From NCBI GenBank assembly GCA_001695595.3, contig MBPM02000004.1, positions 1,860,001 to 1,924,000 of the forward strand: a stretch of 64,000 bases of DNA. The letters run 5' to 3'. Under the pieces are notes generated by a model. That model did no database searches, had not been told where the DNA came from, and saw only the letters and a list, made by a program, of their open reading frames with translations. The stretch's first letter is position 1. The number at the start of each line of letters is the position of its first letter. This DNA is from Plasmopara viticola. Taxonomy: Eukaryota; Oomycota; Peronosporomycetes; Peronosporales; Peronosporaceae. Both the position numbers and the translations under genes were made by a program. This document shows positions 22,601 to 32,724 of the stretch, one piece after another.

Positions 22601-22917
22601 AAGAACTGAGGGTGAATAAATACAAGCCAACTATACTGACTGCTCGGTCTATTGATATATGCAAATACTATGCGTATTTATAGCATCGCGACAGGATGTA
22701 ATGACTACTTGCGTTGGCCAGTCCTCTGATGTAGGTAATGTCTTTGTCAATCATAGAGTATATGTCTATCATGTATGGTGTGTTTTGGCTCGAATTTAAG
22801 CTTATGTAGAAAAGTTGGCACAAATACTATTGCCTTAAGCCTCAACTATAAATTTGTAGTAAATTATCCACAATGCTCCAATTTTTTTTTTTACATTTTG
22901 CAAAAAGGTGGCTGAGA

Positions 22918-25900
22918 ATGGAGTCGCGGTCACCCCGCAATGCAGTGGACGCCGGTGCCGAGGAGCTCCTGCATCCACTAGAGGCGCGTATACTCCAGCT
23001 GTCACAAGATCTCACGCAGATGGATCCAGACGTGCCCGCGCTCTCAGACGACGAAGTGATCACCAAGCTCAACATGTGCGTGTGTCAACCGATTACAGGT
23101 GCGGAATGGTTTTGGATCACTCAATCGTATGGTGCGATATGCAGGATCGCAGAGACGCTCGAAGAAGTGGAAACGAACTTTAGGAAGGAGCGATCGTCGC
23201 CCTACCGCCGCGACGGTAACTTTCAATAGTGCATCATTAGCTGATAAGTGTGTCGTAGTAATTGACACGAGGGTATTATATTAGGCCACCTGATTGGTAA
23301 TCTTCTTCAAGTTCTCGAACAAAACGAAGACTTTTATCCCATGGTAAGTTTTAAGTGTCTTCAACAAAACTTCAACGTGACTCACTCTTAAAATCTGGTA
23401 TAACATTGCAGCTAGAGGGTAAATTGTCAGATTTGAGCGTCAACCGCGTCAAGGCAGCAACCTGTCGTCTGCTACTGGCGACTGTCCCTGTGAATAGCAG
23501 GGCCATTGTGCGCGTACTGGACGACGACGACGAGATGCTCGAGCGCGTGTGTGGTTTTGCTACGGATACTGATCCCGGCTTGCGATGTTATGCCACAGGG
23601 TTATTGTCGGTTGGACTGCGGGACCGGTCAGTCGCGGATACGGTCGTGAACAATGCGACGCCTATCAAGCTGCTAAAACGAGCGAGAATGTTTGCATCGA
23701 AGCTAGAAAAAGAACGACAGCAAGCCGTTAAGTACATGCAGGAGCACCTACGCCTTGCAGCTTCTCGTCACAAGAAAGCAAGTAACACTGGAGGTGGAAT
23801 CTCGACTAAAGCAGCTACACCACAGCGGCCGTCGAAGCGCAAATACTCGGATACAAATAGCCGAGCAGCTAGTCATGTGAATGAGCACTATGAGAATGCC
23901 GATGCTGTTGGTAGTATGGAAGCCGATGAAGAAGATGTACCGACGGCCTCAATTTCGATTCAAGAGCCGCTTCCGATTCTTAATAATGAAGACGATGGTA
24001 TGGGAATCATAAATGAAGACGGAGTAATTGTCATGCCAAGTCCAGAGCACCATGAGGAAGATTTTAAGCGTTTGGTCATGCTGGAGCTTCTTTATACACT
24101 TGATTGTCTTGGATCATTGGGTGAATATCAGGAGATGTTTGCCCCAGCTCTAAAAGAAGACATTGTCGGGATCATTATAACGTTTTTACACAGTAAGAAT
24201 CCTGCCGTCACATCACACACGATGACTCTCACGTCCCACTTTTTAGCTCATAAAAAGTTTTCGTTCGCGCTGGTGGAGACAGGAGGTGTGGATCTGCTTT
24301 TTTCGGTATTTAAAATGCAACAGGCAGCTGGTCAAGTGGGTCTGTTAGATCGCAGCTTGTCTATGTGTCTTCATGGCTTTGCTTCATCGTCTGCAGTGAT
24401 TGAGCGTCTCGTGGCCGTCAATCCTGACAATATGCTTGCTGCCGCATTTCAGCTGCTTTCGAGTCCAAATGACCGAGCAAGACAGAATGCTGTCGTTTTT
24501 TTCAGCTTGACTATGAGTTTTAAGGTGATTGTCGACTACTTTGAAAAACACAACGGTCTGTACACTATTTTCAATATCATTCGGGTCGGCAACTCCCCTA
24601 AATCGGCAGCTCAAAGGCAACTCGCACAAGATGCGTGTCTGTGCTTGCGTCAGTACGTGCGCATGCACATGGCTCTTGTAACTCATCGGCTCCGAAGAAA
24701 GTTGGCTCACTTGAATCATCCGTCGAATCGACTGAACAACTCTGCACCGTTACTGACAGCAGCCACTGCAGCGTCGCGCATCCCGGCTCGAGTTCCAAAA
24801 ATCTTATGGTCAAAAGCCATTGACCTTGATGACAAGACCCACGAGCAAAACATGGTCTTTTACGAAAAATATCGCTTTAGTGCTAATAGTGGCAACTCGA
24901 ACAATTCGTGGTCCGCCGCAACGGGTCCAGGCGGTGGAATGTGGCCTCCTGCGGCCAAACTAAGTCATTTGCGTGGAATCCTTGTGCTTTTGGAGGTCGT
25001 GGCGATGATGTGTTCCGTAATGCAACACACAGACCCCGATGCAAATTCTTCGACGATTCGGATCTGGACGGCGGAGCGCGCGCAGTTTTGTTTGGATTCG
25101 CTCCGTGTCTTGACGCTTGTGGTTCCATCCTTAGCAAACGAGGTTTGTTCGACTGAAGTGACGATGGACGATAGCAGCTCTGCTAAGACAGTCGGAATAA
25201 CAATTTTGCTCGAAATTGCAATGAGCAACAATCCTAGAGACTCGGAGCTCGTACGTGACGCCCTGCGCGTCTTTTGCAATTGTGTTTCTCCTCCTCATCA
25301 CGAAGATTGCTGGCAGCATCCTTTGAAAGACATTCGTCAGTACACATTAACGGCAAGGAGTATGAGGGCGAAGAAAGACGCCCAGTCGCATGATTTAGAT
25401 TCTGAGAAAGCAGAACAAGATGCTTATGCAGCGAATCCTGACAATTGTTTAAATTGCTGCTCGAAGGCAAAAGATGACAAGATGCTGAGGCCTGTGCGTA
25501 AGCTCGCACGGGAACGAAATGCGATTAAAGTGTGTGTCTACTTGCTGCGCTACAAACGCTCCGTTCAAAATGCCGATGCGATTCGATTGTTGGCTACGCG
25601 AGCCTTGCTCGGATTGTCTCGTGACCGCCACATTTCCCAGATTATTGAGAAGATGCAAGTCGGACAGATGCTGTCCGACATGATTCGTAGTGATCCTGTG
25701 CTGGAGGAGAATGCTGACATTCACGTGCGCTTTCGAGAGTCTGCTCTGGATTTGATTTCACATGTGACGCATCGGGCTTCCAATGTGGTGATCAATGAGG
25801 CCACCGATCCCACGGTACGAAAAATAGAAAAAGCAAGTATCGTCGCAAATACCAGGATTTCGTACGATGAGAATGAGCTTCTGAGATTGATCCACGATCA

Positions 25901-28231
25901 CTTGGCTACAAAGGGGTTACACCGTGCAGCTTTGGCGTTACTAGACGAAGCCAAGATCGACGTTGAGTCACATCATGCCCCCTTTACAGCAAATGCTCTG
26001 TCTTCTCGTGGCAACAGAATTCCGGGAAACGGCGGTGTCACACCTTTTGATCTAAAGGGGTTTACACCGCAGAAGAAAGAGGCTGTAGTTGATTCAGGCG
26101 TCTTGTCTAGCGTTCTGATTCGGCGAGAAAGTGGATATCTTAGTGGAGACGAAATACCTCGTCCTAGGAAGCTCCAAAGGATTTCGTCTCTTGGTTCGAT
26201 TGTACCAGAGCTGAAAAAGGATCAGGTCGCAGGGGAATCTCGTATTTCTTTAAAAAATTCTCAACCTTTGGACGGACAAGTCAAGACGTCAATACCGGCC
26301 ACTCGATACAGGTATTCCAAAAAACACATGTGGCACGCGTTCCACAGATCGCATTACTTTCAAAATGTCATGACAACTCAAACGGACACGTCTCCTCGAA
26401 TTGTATTGGATACAATACGCTCAGATGCTCTTCAAAGACTCCCCATTAATACACGATTGAGCACAAACAGCGAAGCGGCTCCTAAGGCTGCATCAAGCAA
26501 GCTTGATGACATCATCACGCACTTTTTGAGAGAGCAACATCGCCAATGTGCCAATCCAGTCACGACAGTGCCGCCATTTAAATTGCTGGGTAAAGGATCG
26601 GTTCATCGCTGCCCAGATCCTCCTGCATCAACGCTGTCAAACTTTAGCATTTGCTCTCGATTATTGCGTCGCGGTCGTACGGGGTATCGCATGGGGTCAT
26701 GCGCTTTCTCGTCACCGTACGCCGATGCTGGAATCAATCGGTATATCTTTAGCCGGTATCGTCCCTATTGTACAGTTGGTGCACATGTGGGATCATTTGC
26801 TTGGGGAGGCGTGAGCGTCGCTCGGTTTTTCGGCCAAGACCAGCAAGACATGCTTGTTGGAAATCATGACGGAGAGCTACGACAATTTCACATCGAATCG
26901 GATCAAATTGTGGAGGAATGGCTTTGCCACTCGCCATCAAGTGCAATAGTCAGTTTGGAAACGAATGAGGCCACCTCCATGGGGCTTCAAAGTCGACTGA
27001 TACTTACAGGCGCCGTGGCTCTTTCAGAGCTGGCGGCAAACGAGATTGCACTATGGGACGCCAATGACACGAGTTCACTTGTAGAGCGCTGGCGTTTTCA
27101 AGGTGGATTGCGTCCACAATTTAACCATTACGGAGATAAACTTGTGGCGCTTGATGCGCGTTTAAATGACGACGAAGACGGGCACGGCCCCGCGGTAAAA
27201 GGTGCTGTTGTTCTCGATGTCGCGACTGGAGACGTTCTGTGTGATTTAAAAGACGCCATGCGCTCCAATGATTATGGGGCGGAAACAAATTGCTGTTTTT
27301 CGCCTTGCGACAGCACCATTTTGACAGATGGAATGTTGTGGGACGCACGTATTCCAACACGTGCCATATACAAGTTTGACAAACTCTCGAATATTGGCTG
27401 CGGCTTTTATCATCCTAGTGGAAACGAAGTGATTGTAAATTCAGCAGTGTGGGATCTTCGTACGTACCGCTTGTTGCGTATGGTGCCGGCACTGGACAAG
27501 TGCAGCATCAAGTTTAATCCTTTTGGTAGTGTGCTGTTCGCATACTATCCTTATGCTGGGGTAAGAATTCTTTCATATGAACGTTGTGACTAGAGCTAAT
27601 TCGTCAATTATTTTTTGCTCAGGGAGTTTACTTGGAGCGCAGAAAAACTAAGCTAAAATCATGGTTCCGGGTATTGGATGCGCGCGACTACAGAGATATC
27701 ACGACCATCGATCTGGGTCATCCCGTGTTTGACCTCAGTTTCAACTCTAAATGCACGTTGCTTTCTGTTGTGGAAGGACGCTACTTAGAAGCTGGTGACC
27801 TTGATGACGATGACTCCATCTGCCGTCTATATGACATAGGAAGGAAACGCCCAGCTGAAGATGATTCCGATGCAGAGGATGGAGAAGATGAGTCAGATAC
27901 GCTTGACGATGATGAGTATGACGACGAAAGCTCCAGCGACGATGACGAAATGGAGGGAGAAGACGATACAGATGAAAGTGAAGTTGACACTTCTGAAAGT
28001 AGTTCTGAAGAAGCTGACACTTTAGACGAAGACGAGGTGGACGAGGGAAGTGTTGAGAATGATGCCGGGCTTATTCTTACCGACGAGGAGGAAAGTAGTG
28101 ATGAAAATGGAAATGGGTCGATTCTATCGGCTCAGGATCTTGGTTATTTGCTGGACCCGCCTGATACGACGTACTATGAGGTGCACGGTCAATACTCGAG
28201 CGATGAAGACGACGCTGATGAAAACGAATAA
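22918..28231 (+). CDS. DCAF1/VprBP homologue, substrate receptor of the CUL4-DDB1 ubiquitin ligase
   Basis: Five exons are proposed: 22918-23075, 23145-23215, 23285-23343, 23412-27560 and 27623-28231, giving about 1681 residues. Introns of 68, 69 and 62 bp (23344-23411, 23216-23284, 27561-27622) have good GTAAG/GTAAC donors and keep the frame. The first intron (23076-23144, 69 bp) is less certain because it is also open in frame. An armadillo-like N-terminal half is followed by a LisH motif (about 915-945, ELLRLIHDHLATKGL), a WD40 domain from about 1210, and an Asp/Glu-rich tail after about 1540. Two WDxR motifs (WDAR at 1406, WDLR at 1443), which bind DDB1 in this family, lie in blocks very like those of animal DCAF1. 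The protein should recruit nuclear substrates for ubiquitination. The homology call is firm and the exact start moderately so. Confidence 0.92.
23076..23144 (+). other. Probable first intron of the DCAF1 gene
   Basis: GTGCGT donor, TATGCAG acceptor, 69 bp. Its length equals that of the next intron, but it is a multiple of three and has no in-frame stop, so keeping it would add 23 residues. Removal joins ...KLNM to IAETLEEVE..., which reads as a smooth helix; the retained segment (CVCQPITGAEWFW...) looks foreign. Confidence 0.6.
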
Positions 28232-28395
28232 TTAAGGCAAGACCTGCAAGCATTAATGAAAAGTAAATGAGATTTTCGTGGTTTTCAGTGCGATATTTTG
28301 GTTATATTCTGAGCTTGGAACCGAAACGGCTAAGTCGTTTTCACCTGTGCGGCAGGTCAAGAGTGCTTGTACATTGATCGAACGAATTTTGTACG

Positions 28396-30414
28396 ATGAC
28401 GACCTGGCCTGAAGTGGATGTAGAGGCTCAGAATGACAAGCCTGTGTTGCTGAAGCGCAAGGACTTCATCAAAATTGAAAAGGCTGCTCAAAGCCACCCG
28501 AATCGAACGTATTTCTATCGCCAGCCAACGGACCTACAGCAAGTAATTGACACGTCTACGAGCCAGCTCGTACGTAAACCGAAAGATGTGAAGGTGCTAC
28601 TAGCTCGTGGGCTGGCTCTTTTTAAACAAGCAAATTACAAAGCGACCATTCGAGATCTTGATAAAGTTGTTGCGCTAGACAATTTAAACGCCACTGCATT
28701 TTACACGCGTGGACTGGCATATTTAAAGCTGGACAATGTGGAGCTCGCGATACGGGACTTTTCACGGACGCTGCTTATCAATCCAGAACACGTCAATGCT
28801 GCGTATGCGCGCGCATCCTGTCACAACTTGCAGGATAATTATGTACGAGCTATCGATGATTACAATTTTGCATTATTAAAGGACAGGAAGCTCAAAGTTC
28901 AGCAAAAACATCAGCAAGAGCTGCATCGATCGGTAACACAGTCCCGACAAGAGTTACAGCGACAGAAACAGCAACAATGCGAGAGCGCCAATAGCACGTT
29001 TATCATCTCTCAGCGACTAAAGAAGAAGATGCTGAAGACTTTTTTAATTGATTCAGCAAAATTTGACAACAATATCGATAGCGGGTCGAGTGAAGATGAG
29101 CAAACTGCGTTCGGGTCGTTCAAAAATTCTAGGCCTCAAAGCTTTGCTAAGCAGAGTGTCACGTCACTTGCAAGTAAGACAATGTCCCTCACACCGGCAT
29201 CTCCAGTTGCACCCTTTACAACTTTGGTAGAACAGAACAGACCGCTGGATGGTGAAGCTGAAACTAGGGCTGGAAGCAAAGTATTCTCGCTTACTACGGC
29301 GTCAGCTATTGAACAAGCAGAAGTACACCACGCCAAAGGCTATCAGTTTCGCCAACAAGGCAATTTTGAGGCTGCAGCAGGCGAGTATTCACATGCAATT
29401 CATCTCAATCCGCACCACTTTAAGGCGCACTTTAATCGTGGATTTGTCCATGACAAAATGCGACGCTTTGATGCTGCCGTGAAAGATTACACGCAGGCAC
29501 TGCACTTGAATCCAAACAATGCGTTTGCACTTTACAATCGAGGAATCTCATTGGATCGCAAAGGGGACTATAACGGCGCACTTGCTGACTTCACCCGAGC
29601 AATTGAGTTGTTGCCAACAAATGCAGACTTTTACCACAACCGTGGCTTTTGCCACCGCAAGCAAGGCAACTTTGAGCTAGCCGTCGCAGATTACTCTAGT
29701 GCAATCACCTTAGACTCGAATCACTTTAAGTCGTTGTACAATCGCGCTTACTCTTACGACAAGCTCGGTCGCTATCAAGATGCAGTTCAGGACTACACGG
29801 CCGCATTGCGAATCGAACCGGAAAATGCTAATGCATTGCACAATCGAGGAAGCACATATGATAAGATGAAAGATACGACTCGAGCCATTGCCGATTTTGA
29901 TCGGGCTATCGCGCTGCAGCCTACTTCAGTATTAAGCTACAATAGTCGAGGGTTGTGCTATGATCAGGTCGGACGCCACGGAGAAGCTCTTCACGATTTT
30001 AGCCAAGCACTTGCGTTAGACCCCCACAATGCTGTGGTTTATCACAATCGCGGCCACTGTCTCCGCAATTTGGGTCGCTTTGAAGAAGCGGTGGATAATT
30101 ACAGCTCTGCGCTTTCTTTCGAACCACGCAATGTCGCTGCGTACAACAATCGAGGGTACGCTTTTCGTAAGCTTCATCGATTCGAAGACGCTATTGCAGA
30201 CTACACTAGTGCGCTTACGATTGATCCGCGAAACACAAGAGCTCTCAGCAATCGAGCTTATTCGCTAGCCAAGATGCAGCGCATCGAAGAAGCCATAGCA
30301 GATTACACGCAGGTGCTTGCACTTGATCCCGAGAACTCGTACTCGCGCCATAATCGTGCAATTCTTTCGACGAAATTGCATGGCTGCGATGTGGACGAGC
30401 GTAATCAGATGTGA
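28396..30414 (+). CDS. TPR-repeat protein with 3 + 10 tetratricopeptide repeats
   Basis: A single-exon protein of 672 residues starting at the ATG at 28396. Three TPR units at about 64-165 are followed by a Gln-rich, probably coiled segment (about 166-215) and a low-complexity Ser/Thr linker. Ten back-to-back 34-residue TPRs fill about 308-647. Most carry the typical pattern YNRG..Y...G...AI.DY..AL.L.P.N, with Asn-Arg at the start of the first helix in nearly every unit. Such arrays bind partner peptides as scaffolds or co-chaperones, or act in transport complexes. There is no catalytic domain, signal peptide or membrane span. The gene starts 164 bp after the DCAF1 stop on the same strand and its 3' end faces COQ5, 101 bp away. 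The partner and process are unknown. Confidence 0.9.
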   Translation: MTTWPEVDVEAQNDKPVLLKRKDFIKIEKAAQSHPNRTYFYRQPTDLQQVIDTSTSQLVRKPKDVKVLLARGLALFKQANYKATIRDLDKVVALDNLNATAFYTRGLAYLKLDNVELAIRDFSRTLLINPEHVNAAYARASCHNLQDNYVRAIDDYNFALLKDRKLKVQQKHQQELHRSVTQSRQELQRQKQQQCESANSTFIISQRLKKKMLKTFLIDSAKFDNNIDSGSSEDEQTAFGSFKNSRPQSFAKQSVTSLASKTMSLTPASPVAPFTTLVEQNRPLDGEAETRAGSKVFSLTTASAIEQAEVHHAKGYQFRQQGNFEAAAGEYSHAIHLNPHHFKAHFNRGFVHDKMRRFDAAVKDYTQALHLNPNNAFALYNRGISLDRKGDYNGALADFTRAIELLPTNADFYHNRGFCHRKQGNFELAVADYSSAITLDSNHFKSLYNRAYSYDKLGRYQDAVQDYTAALRIEPENANALHNRGSTYDKMKDTTRAIADFDRAIALQPTSVLSYNSRGLCYDQVGRHGEALHDFSQALALDPHNAVVYHNRGHCLRNLGRFEEAVDNYSSALSFEPRNVAAYNNRGYAFRKLHRFEDAIADYTSALTIDPRNTRALSNRAYSLAKMQRIEEAIADYTQVLALDPENSYSRHNRAILSTKLHGCDVDERNQM

Positions 30415-30515
30415 GATGCCACGAATAATCTTGAGAGTATAAGCGTAAAGAACATAGATTGTGGCACTTGCTGAAACAGTATCTGTAAACCGAATTCCTA
30501 GAGCAGCAAAAACAC

Positions 30516-31505
30516 TCACTTGTCAAAAGAAGCCTGTAACTTAAAGGCCGAATGCAAAGCTGTGACACCGAACGTGAAATTCGTGTACGTCACACGCTTA
30601 AAGCCGGCGTCCTCGATCATGGCTTTAAACTTTTCCTGCGGCGGAAATTGGCGAATGCTTTCGACCAGATATTGGTAAGACGGACGGTCCTTCGCGACTT
30701 TTTCGCCTAGCAGCGGAATAACGTTGAATGAATACTACAACAATACATTGCTTGTCAACATGATCTACATTGCAAAACAAAAAATGATCAACACCTTACA
30801 GCATCGTAGAATTGGCGAAGGAGCGGATTTGGCACTTGACTGAACTCCATACACATGAAGCGGCCTCCGGGTTTGAGTACACGGTAAGCCTCGCGAATGG
30901 CGCGATCCACGTGCGTGACATTGCGGATACCAAAGACGATGGTGTACACGTCAAACGTGTTATCTGCAAAGTCCAAGTGCTCTGCATTGCCCTCCACCCA
31001 CCGAAAGAGCGACTGGTCCACATTCGGCAGCACCTTGGCCGCCCGCTCCTCGCCCACTTGCAGCATGGATGTGTTAATGTCGCACACAGTAATCTCGGAT
31101 CCTGTAGTGCCTTGAGACGACTTGGATAGTCGATCGGCGATGCGGAAGGCTATGTCGCCAGTGCCGCCTGCCACATCCAAACACCGCAAAGGGCCAACGG
31201 GATACAGCGTGTCCACAAATGCGTCTTTCCATAGGCGGTGCATGCCGCCGCTCATAAAGTCATTCATGAGGTCGTACCTGTACCAGGATCGACGAGATTA
31301 GCAATGTGAGAGAAAATAAAGTGTGAAAGTCGTACTGCTCAGCTACGTTGTGGAACACAGACGCCACCATTCGCTCCTTATCTTCTATGGGCACCTGCTG
31401 AAAACCAAAGTGCGTTGTGGAGCTGGCGTGAGCAGTGAATGCGACACTTCGCGATGGTAAAACGCGAGGAGTCGTGGGAAACCTGCGAGACGCACGGCGC
31501 AACAT
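30516..31505 (-). CDS. COQ5: COQ5, mitochondrial 2-methoxy-6-polyprenyl-1,4-benzoquinol methyltransferase
   Basis: Three exons on the minus strand, 31505-31336, 31277-30800 and 30734-30516, give 288 residues. The introns are 58 bp (31278-31335, donor GTACG) and 65 bp (30735-30799, donor GTAAGG), and both junctions restore family-typical sequence: [18 protein letters not shown] and [16 protein letters not shown]. The Arg-rich N-terminus ([14 protein letters not shown]) looks like a mitochondrial presequence. SAM-binding motif I is LDVAGGTGD (about 90-98), followed by the UbiE/COQ5 signatures [10 protein letters not shown] and NPLLRQFYD; the protein ends just after [13 protein letters not shown]. 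The enzyme C-methylates the ubiquinone precursor ring on the mitochondrial inner membrane. A stretch about 20 bp before the ATG (minus strand TCAATTACATTT) resembles the oomycete initiator element. Confidence 0.96.
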
Positions 31506-32570
31506 TGTCGTAAATGTAATTGAAACTATTAAGATAATATATCCAATTTTTATAAAAGTAGCAACTATTGTCTCCTGATATAGGTTCTATGACTGATTGA
31601 ATTTCTCTCAAATGCGGCATGTCGATCTCGAGGTTCAACAGTCTCTGTCAGCTTTGTCTTTATTATCTTACCTTCTTGTTGTGCACTCTGAGGTAAACGA
31701 CTTGGCGCGTAAAGCTAGCGCATGTTGTAGTCGCTACAGGTGGCCGAGCGATATGATCCAGTATCTATACAATAACGTAGCACGTTCTTATCGAATTTAG
31801 CCAAAGGGGCATAGTCGTATAATATCAAATGTTGGCCTGCCTATAAAAGTGCATAGCTCAACTAGACTTAAAGTCACGAACATGAGGTCGATCGGTATCG
31901 ATTTTTTAAATAAAGACCATCCCGTGCAAATGAAAATGCGGGTCTATACTCTGCAGGTAAATTGCTGCTATGAAACAATATCAAGATTGTACTTTTACTT
32001 CAGTACTCAGCGTTAACGAGTCCTTTGTACAGACGCAGCACCCCTTATGTACGTCCTGTCGATCTTTCTAGATGTGGACAGACGCAATAGTGGGCCATTT
32101 TTAAAGTCGAGCGTTTAAGCTAATAGCTAGCTTCCCGCCAATAGCTTAGAGATCGATGCAGGACAAGCAACCTGTTTTTTTTTTCTGTTTGCACGATAAG
32201 GCATTTCAAAGACATGTCAAATCCCTGTCGTGTTAAATTAAAACTTATTTAACACTTTGCGGGGATTGTGAGTAGGCGGCCACCATAATATTGTATATCT
32301 TTTTGCATGCCTCCAGTATCTAAATGCTGTGTGGTCTGGTAGCGCTCGTACTCATCTAATTTTACACGGGTGAGCTGATAGCCTGTACCTCGCAAAGCTT
32401 CTGGAATGAATCGAACTACTTGCCCGCATCTTTGATGCGTATTCAGCGCTACTTCAAAGATTCACTGGTTTTTGTGCGCCCGAGAAGGCAGCTGGATGGC
32501 AGCCCTCTCTAGCTGGAAGCATGACGACGTCGGGCACACAAAAAACACAAACCCTTTTATTTGAAACGAG

Positions 32571-32594
32571 GAGGTAGAGATGCATCTCTACCTC
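32571..32594. repeat. Perfect 24-bp palindrome
   Basis: The 24 bases from GAGGTAGAGATG at 32571 through 32594 equal their own reverse complement, with no loop bases. It lies 65 bp from the next inverted repeat. No coding frame uses it. Confidence 0.9.
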
Positions 32595-32658
32595 TCGATT
32601 TATTATGATCAATGACGATTAGGTGCGTGTTGCGATTTGCGCTCTCTTATCTAAAAGG

Positions 32659-32724
32659 ATAAGCCAAAAGCCAGCGATAACTCATTAAGACCCATAATGA
32701 GTTAGTGCCTGGCTTTTGGCTTAT
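32659..32724. repeat. Inverted repeat of about 30-bp arms, MITE-like or foldback
   Basis: The left arm 32659-32687 (starting ATAAGCCAAAAGCCAG) pairs with the right arm 32695-32724 (ending CTGGCTTTTGGCTTAT) with only a small bulge near the middle, leaving a 7-base loop. The whole unit is 66 bp. It could be a tiny foldback element or a hairpin transcript; nothing coding is nearby. Confidence 0.85.

Larger units (their letters stand above)
16612..22917. other. Gene-poor, transposon-eroded region
   Basis: No gene is supported in about 6.3 kb. The first few hundred bases are the promoter side of the minus-strand transporter. A strong short hairpin lies at 18069-18098. At 19565-19600 there is a trace of a Ty3/Gypsy integrase. 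A hydrophilic minus frame at 21550-21790 looks like decayed coding sequence with a frameshift, but I cannot name it. The last part is the upstream region of the DCAF1 gene. Confidence 0.4.

Noticed and set aside
23355..23411. N-terminal extension of the large DCAF1 exon
   Set aside because: It starts at GTG and lies wholly inside a 68-bp intron with a GTAAGT donor and GCAG acceptor; the upstream exons supply the correct sequence.
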